From JBKQHQ01 sp052148715 (GTDB lineage: Bacteria; Pseudomonadota; Alphaproteobacteria; Rhizobiales; Xanthobacteraceae), in contig JBKQHQ010000172.1 of NCBI GenBank assembly GCA_052148715.1, positions 1 to 13,982 of the forward strand: 13,982 bases of DNA. Direction: 5' to 3'. Below the pieces are notes generated by a model. That model did not search any database. It was given only the letters and a program-made list of their open reading frames with translations, and was not told where the DNA came from. The stretch's first letter is position 1; every line of letters begins with the position of its first letter. Of this stretch, positions 8,063-13,982 are shown piece after piece. The position numbers and the translations under genes were made by a program.

Positions 8063-8344
8063 TCAGGAAACGATCTCGATTTCCACGAAGATCAACTCCT
8101 GGTCGCCGCCATTGATCACATCGTGCTCGACACCCGCCGGGCGGAAGTATGACACCCCGGCCGCAAGTTCGACGATCGATTCACGACCTGCTTCGATGAT
8201 GCGCATCCGCCCGTCGGTGACGGGGACCACGACATAGTCGTACTCATGGCGATGCAATCCAGTATGCGCGCCGGGCGCCATTCTGTGCCGAGTGACTCGC
8301 GCGCGCCCGTTATCGATTTGCCGGTCGGCTGCTTCCTGCAACAT
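8063..8344 (-). CDS. Small single-domain cupin protein
   Basis: A 93-residue single cupin barrel, probably cytoplasmic and metal-binding. Motif 1 is GAHTGLHRHEYDYVVVPVTDG split around H31 and H33. The usual glutamate four residues after H33 is Tyr37, with E34 and D36 nearby. Motif 2 (G63 to N78: G-x5-P69-x-G71-x2-H74-x3-N78) is complete. H31, H33 and H74 can hold a metal ion. The HRHEYDYVVVP form is a recurrent small-cupin subtype of unknown role. The start at 8344 is chosen because AAGGAG lies exactly eight bases upstream. A frame extension to 8419 adds 25 residues but lacks such a site. It diverges from the five-gene envelope operon across 316 bases, but no functional link is shown. Confidence 0.85.
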   Translation of the reverse strand: MLQEAADRQIDNGRARVTRHRMAPGAHTGLHRHEYDYVVVPVTDGRMRIIEAGRESIVELAAGVSYFRPAGVEHDVINGGDQELIFVEIEIVS

Positions 8345-8352
8345 GACGATAG

Positions 8353-8358
8353 CTCCTT
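8353..8358 (-). promoter_or_regulatory. Ribosome binding site deciding the cupin start
   Basis: On the minus strand AAGGAG ends eight bases before the ATG at 8344, a near-consensus Shine-Dalgarno sequence. It supports a 93-residue cupin rather than the 118-residue frame extension. Confidence 0.7.
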
Positions 8359-8531
8359 CGCAACGTGGAACGGAAAGTACTTCCGCGGTCGCTACCACAA
8401 GGTCAGGCCGTGCAGCCACATCAGTCGGGTAGACCGCCGTATCGGGCGTTGCCCCGGCGCTCCTCCCATGTAGTTGCCAGCGTCACGATAAGCGCCTAGT
8501 TATCTGCAAGTGAACTACGTCTTCGCCGCGT

Positions 8532-8551
8532 ATATATGCAGCGGCATATAT
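8532..8551. promoter_or_regulatory. Candidate operator: perfect palindrome ATATATGC-N4-GCATATAT
   Basis: Two perfect 8-base half-sites face each other around AGCG, in the only clearly AT-rich stretch of the region upstream of the envelope operon. The symmetry and 20-base length suit a dimeric helix-turn-helix regulator. The sequence overlaps TATATA, which could be a -10 element, though no well-spaced -35 box is evident. No regulator gene lies in the window, so the binding protein is unknown. Confidence 0.45.
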
Positions 8552-8660
8552 CTTGCATTGTAGGACGGCGACCTCAGTTGTCGGTGACCCCTCCATTAGC
8601 GGCTTCGTCCATGGCGCAGATCGGACTACAATTCGCCCCCTGCACGAAAGGCTGGCCGGC

Positions 8661-9440
8661 GTGACTACAGTTGTGAAAAAATTCGCGACAATTTCTCTTG
8701 CCGTGGCCTTGATTGGGATGTCCGTCGTTTCTCGGGCCTGTGCTGCGCCGCCTGATCTTGACGGTGTATGGATTGCGGACGTCAAAGACCAAAAGCGCCA
8801 AGAAACCGAAAATATCCCGCCCTGGAAGCCGGATATTCTGCTGCAGGCTCAGCGCTTGGCTGCCGAGGAAAAGGCGGGTCGGCCTTTCCTTGTGCTCAGC
8901 CATTGCCTGCCGCACGGCATGCCAAGCTGGATGCTGATCACGCACAATGCGTTTGAGCTTCTAACGACGCCCGGCCGCATCACCATGCTCGGTGAGGTCG
9001 ACGGCAACCGGATGCGCCGAATCTATATGGATGGTCGTCCGCATCCCGAAGACCCCGATCTGACGCTGCATGGCCACTCGATCGGCCACTGGGACGGCGA
9101 CGTCTTGGTGATCGACACGACCGGCATCGCACCGCAGGTCTATATCGCGATCAGCGAGGCGGTCGGCATTCCGAACAACGGCGGCATGCATATCGTCGAA
9201 AGGCTTCATCTGGCAAGGCCGAATGTTCTCCATGACGACCTGGAAATCACGGCGCCAAAGGTTCTGACTGCAACTTGGAAGACGACGCGTATTTTCCGCC
9301 GCTATCCGGATCGTCATTATGAGATCACTGAAGGCGAATGCATGCAGGAAGACCTTGTCCCCGGCAAGGATGAGTTCGGCAACGACATATTCGTTCCTCA
9401 TCCACAGAACCCGGACGGGTCGGTCCGCGCAACAAAATAA
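8661..9440 (+). CDS. Exported protein of unknown function (GHSIGHWDGDVLVIDTTG family), first gene of the envelope operon
   Basis: From the GTG at 8661 the product has 259 residues. A signal peptide covers about 1-28 (VVKKFATISLAVALIG..., cleavage near ACA-APP). The mature part begins PDLDGVW and contains CLPHGMP (82-88), FELLTTPGRI, RRIYMDGRPHPEDPD (119-133) and GHSIGHWDGDVLVIDTTG (138-155). I know these motifs from a widespread proteobacterial family of uncharacterised exported proteins; I cannot name a function. Two cysteines (C82, C227) could form a disulfide, and it is rich in His and Asp. GAAAGG lies ten bases before 8661; another GTG at 8673 and an upstream TTG at 8553 are less likely starts. 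It leads an operon with a DUF6152-type gene ten bases downstream, so it probably acts in the periplasm with it. Confidence 0.83.
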   Translation: MTTVVKKFATISLAVALIGMSVVSRACAAPPDLDGVWIADVKDQKRQETENIPPWKPDILLQAQRLAAEEKAGRPFLVLSHCLPHGMPSWMLITHNAFELLTTPGRITMLGEVDGNRMRRIYMDGRPHPEDPDLTLHGHSIGHWDGDVLVIDTTGIAPQVYIAISEAVGIPNNGGMHIVERLHLARPNVLHDDLEITAPKVLTATWKTTRIFRRYPDRHYEITEGECMQEDLVPGKDEFGNDIFVPHPQNPDGSVRATK

Positions 9441-9450
9441 GGATAATTAG

Positions 9451-9849
9451 ATGTTGTCGCCCAAAATCGCTCTCCTTGCCGCCGGCCTGACCCTCGGTTT
9501 AAGCGGGGTGGCGCCGGCACACCACTCGAATGCCGCTTACGATCTCGATCATCCCAAAACCATCGAAGGCACCGTTAGAACAGTCAACTGGACCAACCCC
9601 CACATCACCTTTGTCATCGAGTCCGATGCCGAGGATGGCGAGCCGGCTCGCTCCTGGCTGTTCGAGGTCTCGAGCCCGGGGGTTTTGACCCGCTCGGGCT
9701 GGACCAAACACTCTCTTAAGCCCGGAGATCACGCTCTCTTCCGCTATGCGCCGCTTCGCGACGGCACGCTCGGCGGATTTCTGCTGAAGGTCACCTTGCC
9801 GAGCGGTCAGGAGCTCACTTACAGCCTGACGCCGCCGGCCGATGAATGA
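9451..9849 (+). CDS. Periplasmic DUF6152-type protein with predicted mature His-His-Ser N-terminus
   Basis: A 132-residue exported protein. The signal peptide occupies residues 1-23 and ends with a clear AxA-type site (GVAPA), so the mature chain should start HHSNAAYD. The rest shows the DUF6152 pattern as I remember it: GTVRTVNWTNPH (40-51), then WLFEVSSPGVLTRSGW (69-84) and LKPGDHALF (89-97), probably a small beta-barrel. H24, H25 and the NPH histidine H51 are candidate metal ligands (inference from position; no ligand has been shown to me). Translation begins behind AAGGA, which overlaps the previous stop. Its 3' end overlaps the next gene by eight bases, so the two are translationally coupled. 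The function of the family is unknown. Confidence 0.85.
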   Translation: MLSPKIALLAAGLTLGLSGVAPAHHSNAAYDLDHPKTIEGTVRTVNWTNPHITFVIESDAEDGEPARSWLFEVSSPGVLTRSGWTKHSLKPGDHALFRYAPLRDGTLGGFLLKVTLPSGQELTYSLTPPADE

Positions 9850-10360
9850 CGCGATGATCGGCGCCGCCCTCAGAAGCCTGAGCAAGTGGCTGGCGGCGAC
9901 GGCGCTGAGCAACACGATCCAGACGACCGGCTGGGTCATTCCAACCCTGCAGACGATGCATATCCTCGGCGTTGCCCTGCTTTTTTCCTCGGCGATCGTC
10001 GTGGATCTGCGGATCTTGCGGTTGATTCAACGCGACGTCCCGTTACCGGAAGTTGCGCGGCGATTCCTTCCAATGATCTGGCCGGTCTTGTTGATCCTTC
10101 TGATCACGGGGAGTTTGCTGATCATCGGCGAGCCGCGACGTTCGCTCCTCAACACCACCTTCTATCTCAAAATGGCGCTCCTTGCCTTAGCCGTGACGCT
10201 GACCGGCGCGCTCCAGTGGTCGTTGTCGTTGGCCCCGGAATTTTGGGAGAAGGATCGGCGGCGGCGGATGGCGGGGCAGCTTGCGGCGACCCTCTCCGTG
10301 CTGGTCTGGTGCGGCATCCTCTTCGCCGGACGCTGGATTGCCTATACCCAGGAAGGATGA
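9842..10360 (+). CDS. DUF6644-type four-helix inner-membrane protein, copy 1
   Basis: A 172-residue membrane protein with about four hydrophobic helices (roughly 31-55, 76-96, 106-128 and 146-166). Recognisable features are TMHILGVALLFSS (38-50), VDLRILR (54-60), the lysine-bearing FYLKMALLALA (107-117) and a terminal GRWIAY. I assign it to the DUF6644 family from these. H40 sits inside a helix and could be a heme or metal ligand, which is inference. The ATG overlaps the end of the DUF6152 gene and has no Shine-Dalgarno sequence of its own, as expected for coupled translation. The following gene is its paralogue. Four-helix proteins paired with a small periplasmic partner recall CopD with CopC, but there is no sequence proof of copper transport. 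Confidence 0.82.
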   Translation: MNDAMIGAALRSLSKWLAATALSNTIQTTGWVIPTLQTMHILGVALLFSSAIVVDLRILRLIQRDVPLPEVARRFLPMIWPVLLILLITGSLLIIGEPRRSLLNTTFYLKMALLALAVTLTGALQWSLSLAPEFWEKDRRRRMAGQLAATLSVLVWCGILFAGRWIAYTQEG

Positions 10361-10863
10361 TGCCGCAGCTTGTGGACTTGATTTCATATCTCGAGAACAG
10401 CGGTCTGGCGGACAACATCCGCGAGAACGATGTGCTGTTTCCCCTCATTGAATCGGTGCACGTCCTCTCGATTTGCCTCGTGGTCGGGTCCATTCTTGCG
10501 GTTGACCTGAGACTGCTTGGGCTCGCCTCGATTCACCAGTCGGTGAGCCGCGTCACGCAGGGAATTTTGCCCCTGACCTGGTGCGCCTTTGTGGTCGCCG
10601 TCGCCTCGGGCGGTCTCCTGTTCATCTCCAACGCAACCAAGTATCTGGGCAACGGCTATTTCATCGCCAAGATTGCTCTGATCTGCGTCGCCGGAGTGAA
10701 CATGGCGATTTTTCACGCAATGAGCGCCAAAGACCTGCCGCGGTGGGAGAGCGAAGCCAAGCCGCCGCTTCCGGCACGGCTGGCGGGAGGACTATCGATC
10801 CTTTTGTGGGTCGCGGTGGTCGCGTGCGGGCGTTGGATCGGGTTTACCATGCAGGTCGGATGA
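10357..10863 (+). CDS. DUF6644-type four-helix inner-membrane protein, copy 2
   Basis: A 168-residue paralogue of the preceding protein. Matching landmarks line up in order: SVHVLSICLVVGS (33-45), VDLRLLG (49-55), LPLTW (71-75), YFIAKIALICVAG (101-113), RLAGGLSILLW (141-151) and GRWIGF (158-163). The helix-2 histidine is kept (H35). A second helix histidine (H120, in IFHAM) is present here, where copy 1 has Gln125 (LQWSL). The ATG at 10357 overlaps the previous stop in ATGA, and a second ATG follows at once at 10360. AGGAAGG directly in front suits the second ATG slightly better (three-base spacing). Two diverged copies may form a heterodimer in the membrane (inference). Confidence 0.82.
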   Translation: MMPQLVDLISYLENSGLADNIRENDVLFPLIESVHVLSICLVVGSILAVDLRLLGLASIHQSVSRVTQGILPLTWCAFVVAVASGGLLFISNATKYLGNGYFIAKIALICVAGVNMAIFHAMSAKDLPRWESEAKPPLPARLAGGLSILLWVAVVACGRWIGFTMQVG

Positions 10864-10864
10864 A

Positions 10865-11332
10865 ATGATCGGTGTCCGCGTTTCTCACGGCAGCTTTGCC
10901 GCGATCGCCGTCGCTTGCGTGATCGCGTCGCCGTCGATTTGTGAAAATGCCGCCCAGATGTCGCCCTTCCAGCCCTATGTCGACATGAAAACCTTCATGG
11001 AGCACGTTCTCACTCCAGCGGCAACAATCATCTGGAGGGTCAACGGATTCGTGGCCGATGAAAAGGGTGAGCACGACCTGTCCCCCAAATCAGATACCGA
11101 TTGGGAACGGATCGTAACTGGTGCCGCAACCCTGGCGGAGGCAACGAACGCGCTGATGATCCCGCAACGGGCGCTCGATCCGCAGTGGAGCTTCTATGTG
11201 AAGAACTTGGCGGAGGCCGCGAACAAGGCCTATCTCGCTGCGGAGGCCCACGATCTGAAATCAATCTCGGAGGTCAGCGACCAATTGGACAAGATTTGCG
11301 CCGCCTGTCATCGGCACTATGGATTTGAATGA
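10865..11332 (+). CDS. Class II (cytochrome c'-like) monoheme cytochrome c, last gene of the envelope operon
   Basis: A 155-residue exported protein. Residues 1-28 form a signal peptide. The mature part is predicted to be helical and ends with the heme-attachment motif CAACH (145-149) only six residues from the C-terminus. That position is typical of four-helix class II cytochromes (c' and c556). Two methionines in the first helix (M41, M45, in DMKTFMEHVL) sit where the sixth heme ligand of c556 lies, so the heme may be six-coordinate, though this is uncertain. The gene starts one base after the copy-2 stop codon. It overlaps the oppositely directed phosphatase gene by 16 bases. In this operon it is the obvious electron carrier, receiving or giving electrons in the periplasm (inference). 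Confidence 0.82.
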   Translation: MIGVRVSHGSFAAIAVACVIASPSICENAAQMSPFQPYVDMKTFMEHVLTPAATIIWRVNGFVADEKGEHDLSPKSDTDWERIVTGAATLAEATNALMIPQRALDPQWSFYVKNLAEAANKAYLAAEAHDLKSISEVSDQLDKICAACHRHYGFE

Positions 11333-11988
11333 TTTTGCGGAGACGTGCGATCAACCTTTTCGACGCTCATTTGGTCCAAGTGATGCGTCTCGTTGACGCG
11401 CACCACGCGGACGTTCCCATCGACCACATCGATCTCGTTGATGCAGCACGGAGATTGGGCAAGTCGCCAATACGACGACAAGGGTTGATCGAGGAGTTGA
11501 AGCAGTAGGGCGCGATTCACGCTGTCATGGCCGACCAGGACAATCGTATCGTCGACATGACGTGCCAGGACGAATCTCAACACGTCGGATGCGCGGGCGA
11601 CGAGATCCTGGAGCGATTCTCCGTCGGGAAACCGAACGAGGTGCGGGCTCGCGAACCATCTGGCGAAAAGCGTTGGATTCTCCTTCTGTATTTCGTCGTA
11701 GCTCCGGGATTGCCACGCGCCATAATCGATGTCGTTGAGCTCATCAAGCACGCGAGCCTGCAGACCGCATGCTCCGGCTATCGCCGCGCCGGTTGCCACG
11801 GAACGTCCCATTGGGCTCGTGTACACTTCGCTGGGATGCCAGGCGGAGGCGATCCGCTTGGCGACAGCCTGCGCCTCGGCCCGTCCGCGATCGGTCAGCG
11901 CAAGATCGGCGCGACCGCGGAATCGCGGGGGCTTGATGCCTTCAACATGCCCATGGCGGGTTAGGAGAATCTTGTTCATAGGCGACAT
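11317..11988 (-). CDS. Histidine phosphatase superfamily protein (phosphoglycerate-mutase-like / CobC-like)
   Basis: The 223-residue cytoplasmic protein belongs to the branch-1 histidine phosphatases, which hydrolyse phosphoesters through a phosphohistidine. The catalytic RHG motif is at 11-13 (H12 nucleophile), with FRGRADLALTDRG following. R62 lies in SPMGRS, and the second catalytic histidine is H154 in VLVGHDSVNRALL. The usual acid in the 'E-x-D-F-G-x-W' segment is Asp86 here (LNDIDYGAW). The substrate may be a sugar phosphate or a cobalamin precursor; no cob genes are nearby. There are two close ATGs, at 11988 and 11979. Neither has a good ribosome binding site, and the domain begins at the second. 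The last 16 bases overlap the cytochrome gene tail to tail. Confidence 0.88.
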   Translation of the reverse strand: MSPMNKILLTRHGHVEGIKPPRFRGRADLALTDRGRAEAQAVAKRIASAWHPSEVYTSPMGRSVATGAAIAGACGLQARVLDELNDIDYGAWQSRSYDEIQKENPTLFARWFASPHLVRFPDGESLQDLVARASDVLRFVLARHVDDTIVLVGHDSVNRALLLQLLDQPLSSYWRLAQSPCCINEIDVVDGNVRVVRVNETHHLDQMSVEKVDRTSPQNHSNP

Positions 11989-12038
11989 CTGGCTTGATGA
12001 ATACGGTATAAGTCCTGGTCAATGCGGCTCGCAAGAGC

Positions 12039-12055
12039 ATCAGTGAACGACTGAT
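12039..12055. promoter_or_regulatory. Short palindrome upstream of the phosphatase gene (ATCAGT-N5-ACTGAT)
   Basis: Perfect 6-base arms around GAACG lie about 50 bases upstream of the phosphatase start on its coding strand. It may be an operator for a dimeric regulator, but arms this short also arise by chance. Confidence 0.2.
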
Positions 12056-12080
12056 ACATATCGCAGCGGGCGGAAATTGA

Positions 12081-12186
12081 GCAGCCGCACTCGAGTTCAA
12101 GCGAGGCGAGGCGGCGCGCTTCTCATTCCTGCTCGGTCTGCCTGCCGTCGCCGGGGCGGGGTTCAAGCAATTGTGGGAGCTTCAGG
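12081..12186 (+). pseudogene. uppP: Relic of undecaprenyl-diphosphatase (uppP/bacA), internal fragment
   Basis: After a TGA at 12078-12080, the frame beginning at 12081 reads AAALEFKRGEAARFSFLLGL and continues PAVAGAGFKQLWEL. That matches the conserved UppP stretch following its SRSG motif, where an 'AARFSFLL-PA---A' segment is a hallmark. The SRSG motif itself, the N-terminal half and the later helices are missing, and no start codon precedes it. The reading frame continues into the antisense of the peptidase gene, so the relic probably ends near 12180. UppP recycles the lipid carrier for cell-wall synthesis; this piece cannot be functional. Identification rests on pattern memory over about 30 residues. 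Confidence 0.55.
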
Positions 12187-12190
12187 CCGC

Positions 12191-13477
12191 CTACTCATGC
12201 TTGCCGTGGGCAACATCGATGATCATCCGCGTAAGCAGGTAGAGGCGTGGTTCAATCGAATCGATATCGACATATTCGGCATCGTTCGAATGCGCACCGA
12301 ACCCGCGCAATCCAAACCGCTCGATGACGGGCGCCTTGGTCTGCAACGCAGCAAATGCGGCGTCGGTACCGCCGCCTTCGGCAACCTCGCTGATCAGCAG
12401 ATTCTGGCCTAGCTCGGAATAGATGCGTTGCGCGTGTTGCGCGAGAGCTTGCGAGGCTGCGGTCATCTCGAGCGGGGGACGCCGGTGCTCGAATTTCATC
12501 TCGACCTTGGTATCCGGGATCAGTTGCTGCTTGATGCGCTCGCGAACCCGCCGCTCGATGCCGTCGAAGTCGGCGATGCGCAGCACACGCACATCGGCGA
12601 CGGCCGACGCCATGGCCGGGATCACGTTGCGATTGTTGCCCGCGGCGGCGAGCGTCCAATTCATCTTCACGCCGGTCGCCGCGTCGGAAAAATCGCGCAT
12701 CTGCATGATCTGATGCGCCAGCTCGTAAAGCGCATTGCGCCCCTGCTCCGGCGCCTGGCCCGCATGCGACGCCTTGCCTTGCACGTTGAGCAGAACGGCG
12801 CCGATCCCGGCGGTCGTCAACGAGAGCCGGTCCGACCCGACCAGCGAGCCTTCGAGCGAAAAGACGGCGTCGTGCTCGCTGCCGAGCTTGGCGAGCATCG
12901 CGCGCGAGCCGGGGGAGCTGATCTCCTCGTCGGCGTTGATCAGCACGGTCACGAGGCCATATTCGTGAAAGCTCATCGCTTTGAGCATCGCCAATGCATG
13001 AATAACCAATGCGACGCCTTGTTTGTCGTCGGACACAGCGAGACCATAGGCGCGATTGCCGTCAATGCGGAACGGCTGCTGCGCAAGCATGCCGCGGTGG
13101 TAGACGGTGTCCATGTGCGCGATCAGCAGGATCCTCTTGCTGCCGGTGCCGGTGAACCGCGCACGCACCATCCTGCCGATCTCCTTGGGCGTATCGACCA
13201 TGCGATAGGTGTCGGCGGGGTTGGGCTCAATCAGCTCGACCTGGCCGCCGAGCATTCTGAGGCGATCAGCGATCAAACCAGAGATCTTGTCGAGCCCCTC
13301 GCGGTCTTCGCTGCCGGATTCAATCGACACGAGATCCTTCAACGTGTCGAGGAGCGGCGCCTTCTCGTTAGCGGCCAGCGACCGAACCGGCTCGACCGGT
13401 GCGGCGCGGGCGCCCATCGGAACGGCGGCGCAAATCATGAAGAGGGCGAGGCGGGCGGCGCCAAAGCGGGGTCTCAT
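12191..13477 (-). CDS. Exported M20-family zinc metallopeptidase, glutamate carboxypeptidase (CPG2)-like
   Basis: The 428-residue protein has a signal peptide (1-25: basic start, ARLALFMICAAVP, ending GARA-A) and is likely periplasmic. The M20 catalytic site is complete: H121 and D123 (AHMDTVY), D150 (GLAVSDDKQG), the catalytic pair E184-E185 (NADEEISS), E209 (SLEGS) and H396 (GAHSNDAEY). The dimerisation domain lies at about 215-330 and includes GKASHAG. The family cleaves C-terminal glutamate or other residues from peptides and folate-like compounds, with two zinc ions. The exact substrate is open. I chose the ATG at 13475-13477 because the signal peptide follows immediately. The frame stays open to 13798, but that extension has no protein-like features and overlaps a gene relic. 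Confidence 0.93.
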   Translation of the reverse strand: MRPRFGAARLALFMICAAVPMGARAAPVEPVRSLAANEKAPLLDTLKDLVSIESGSEDREGLDKISGLIADRLRMLGGQVELIEPNPADTYRMVDTPKEIGRMVRARFTGTGSKRILLIAHMDTVYHRGMLAQQPFRIDGNRAYGLAVSDDKQGVALVIHALAMLKAMSFHEYGLVTVLINADEEISSPGSRAMLAKLGSEHDAVFSLEGSLVGSDRLSLTTAGIGAVLLNVQGKASHAGQAPEQGRNALYELAHQIMQMRDFSDAATGVKMNWTLAAAGNNRNVIPAMASAVADVRVLRIADFDGIERRVRERIKQQLIPDTKVEMKFEHRRPPLEMTAASQALAQHAQRIYSELGQNLLISEVAEGGGTDAAFAALQTKAPVIERFGLRGFGAHSNDAEYVDIDSIEPRLYLLTRMIIDVAHGKHE

Positions 13478-13749
13478 CACAGCAAGTCCATGCTCAAGTC
13501 GACGGTCGCCATATCCGCGTGATCGGCTAAACCGCGGCCAACCGGCGTTGCTCAGGCGAGAGCAACACGAAGGCTGCGTCTGCGACGGCGCCGTCAACGG
13601 GAGTAGCACGGGATGGTACACGAGGGCTCCGGCTGACGGAAGCCATGCTGATGTCACTTCCTGGCACGCGGGAGCGCGCCGCATGCGAGCGAGCGGTTCG
13701 TTCCTTGACCCTGAGCCGACATCGCCCCATTGCACAATCCTCATCGCCA
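13478..13749. other. Non-coding region upstream of the peptidase gene
   Basis: This stretch should contain the peptidase promoter on the minus strand. Open frames cross it on both strands, but I recognise no protein motif in any of them, and no consensus promoter or hairpin stands out. Confidence 0.4.
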
Positions 13750-13890
13750 TCACGACGCTAAGGTCATCAAGCACCGCCTCGGGTTCCTTCAAATCCAACG
13801 TATCGAAGCCTTCCGTGAACCAGCCATAGACCGGTGCGACAAGCTCGCAGGCCTCATCCTGCCTGCCGCCAGAGTGCCTGCACTACGCTC
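13750..13890 (-). pseudogene. Frameshifted C-terminal relic of an adenylate/guanylate cyclase-type multidomain protein
   Basis: On the minus strand, 13860 down to about 13752 translates to DEACELVAPVYGWFTEGFDT and continues LDLKEPEAVLDDL. This is the usual end of large class III cyclase / ATPase / TPR proteins of Bradyrhizobium-like bacteria ('LLAPVY-WFTEGFDT-DLK-AK-LLDEL'). Just upstream the matching 'A-LWR-QG' part appears in another frame (QALWRQAG, stop after it), so a frameshift near 13860 separates the two. Nothing further upstream within the window resembles the cyclase or ATPase domains. No start codon or stop codon of the original gene is preserved in place, so this is a relic without function. 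Confidence 0.6.
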
Positions 13891-13953
13891 GGCGTCACAT
13901 TCTGATGATAATAAAGCGGGTCTCGGTCGGATTGAATCAACCTCTCCGCCGTC

Positions 13954-13982
13954 ATGCCCGCGCTTGTCGCGGGCATCCACGT
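13954..13982. repeat. Palindromic intergenic repeat (CCGTCATGCCCGCG type), cut by the window edge
   Basis: ATGCCCGCG (13954-13962) and CGCGGGCAT (13968-13976) form a perfect 9-bp hairpin with a CTTGT loop, followed by CCACGT. This is the start of a third intergenic repeat type common in Bradyrhizobium-like genomes; the rest lies outside the window. Confidence 0.7.

Larger units (their letters stand above)
8345..8660. other. Divergent promoter region between the cupin gene and the envelope operon
   Basis: These 316 bases should carry the promoters for the leftward cupin gene and the rightward five-gene operon. They contain the cupin ribosome binding site (8353-8358), a short interrupted palindrome CGGAA-N5-TTCCG (8371-8385) and an AT-rich palindrome at 8532-8551. 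No gene is visible. If transcription of the operon starts near the AT-rich palindrome, the leader would be about 100 bases long. Confidence 0.5.

Noticed and set aside
13478..13798. N-terminal extension of the M20 peptidase frame by 107 residues
   Set aside because: The extension starts inside the cyclase relic and lacks protein-like features, while a good signal peptide begins right after the ATG at 13477.

Overview
The window looks like chromosomal DNA of a GC-rich alphaproteobacterium, most probably of the order Hyphomicrobiales (a Bradyrhizobium / Xanthobacteraceae-type genome). This is inferred from the high-GC codon use and from three families of palindromic intergenic repeats typical of that group. 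An orphan tricarboxylate-type binding protein and a relic of a class III adenylate cyclase tail point the same way. I see no rRNA, tRNA, CRISPR array, phage module or complete insertion sequence.

Layout. Positions 1-311 hold the last 37 codons of what looks like an IS4-type transposase, then a nested palindromic repeat. A free-standing SET-domain methyltransferase gene (312-743, minus) follows. Divergent from it, a two-gene operon (1055-4171, plus) encodes a phytoene-dehydrogenase-like FAD oxidoreductase and a cationic amino-acid transporter-type permease. A second palindromic repeat (4205-4305) separates this operon from a convergent UvrD/PcrA-like helicase gene (4337-6406, minus). Then come an orphan TctC/Bug solute-binding protein (6817-7797, plus) and a small cupin (8063-8344, minus).

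The most interesting part is 8661-11332 (plus), a tight five-gene operon of almost entirely envelope-located products. They are an exported protein of unknown function, a DUF6152-type periplasmic protein whose predicted mature form starts His-His-Ser, two tandem paralogous DUF6644-type four-helix membrane proteins, and a class II (cytochrome c'-like) monoheme cytochrome c. Genes 2 to 5 overlap or nearly touch, and a perfect 8-bp palindrome with a 4-bp spacer lies in the upstream region. The set resembles a small uncharacterised metal- or redox-handling module in layout, with a loose analogy to CopC/CopD, but its function is not known from the sequence.

The right part holds a histidine phosphatase (11317-11988, minus) overlapping the cytochrome gene tail to tail, and an exported M20 metallopeptidase (12191-13477, minus). 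Two gene relics flank the peptidase: a piece of undecaprenyl-diphosphatase (uppP) at 12081-12186 and the frameshifted C-terminus of an adenylate cyclase at about 13750-13890. The window ends in a third palindromic repeat. Relics and repeats at the gene boundaries suggest a locus assembled by repeated small rearrangements.
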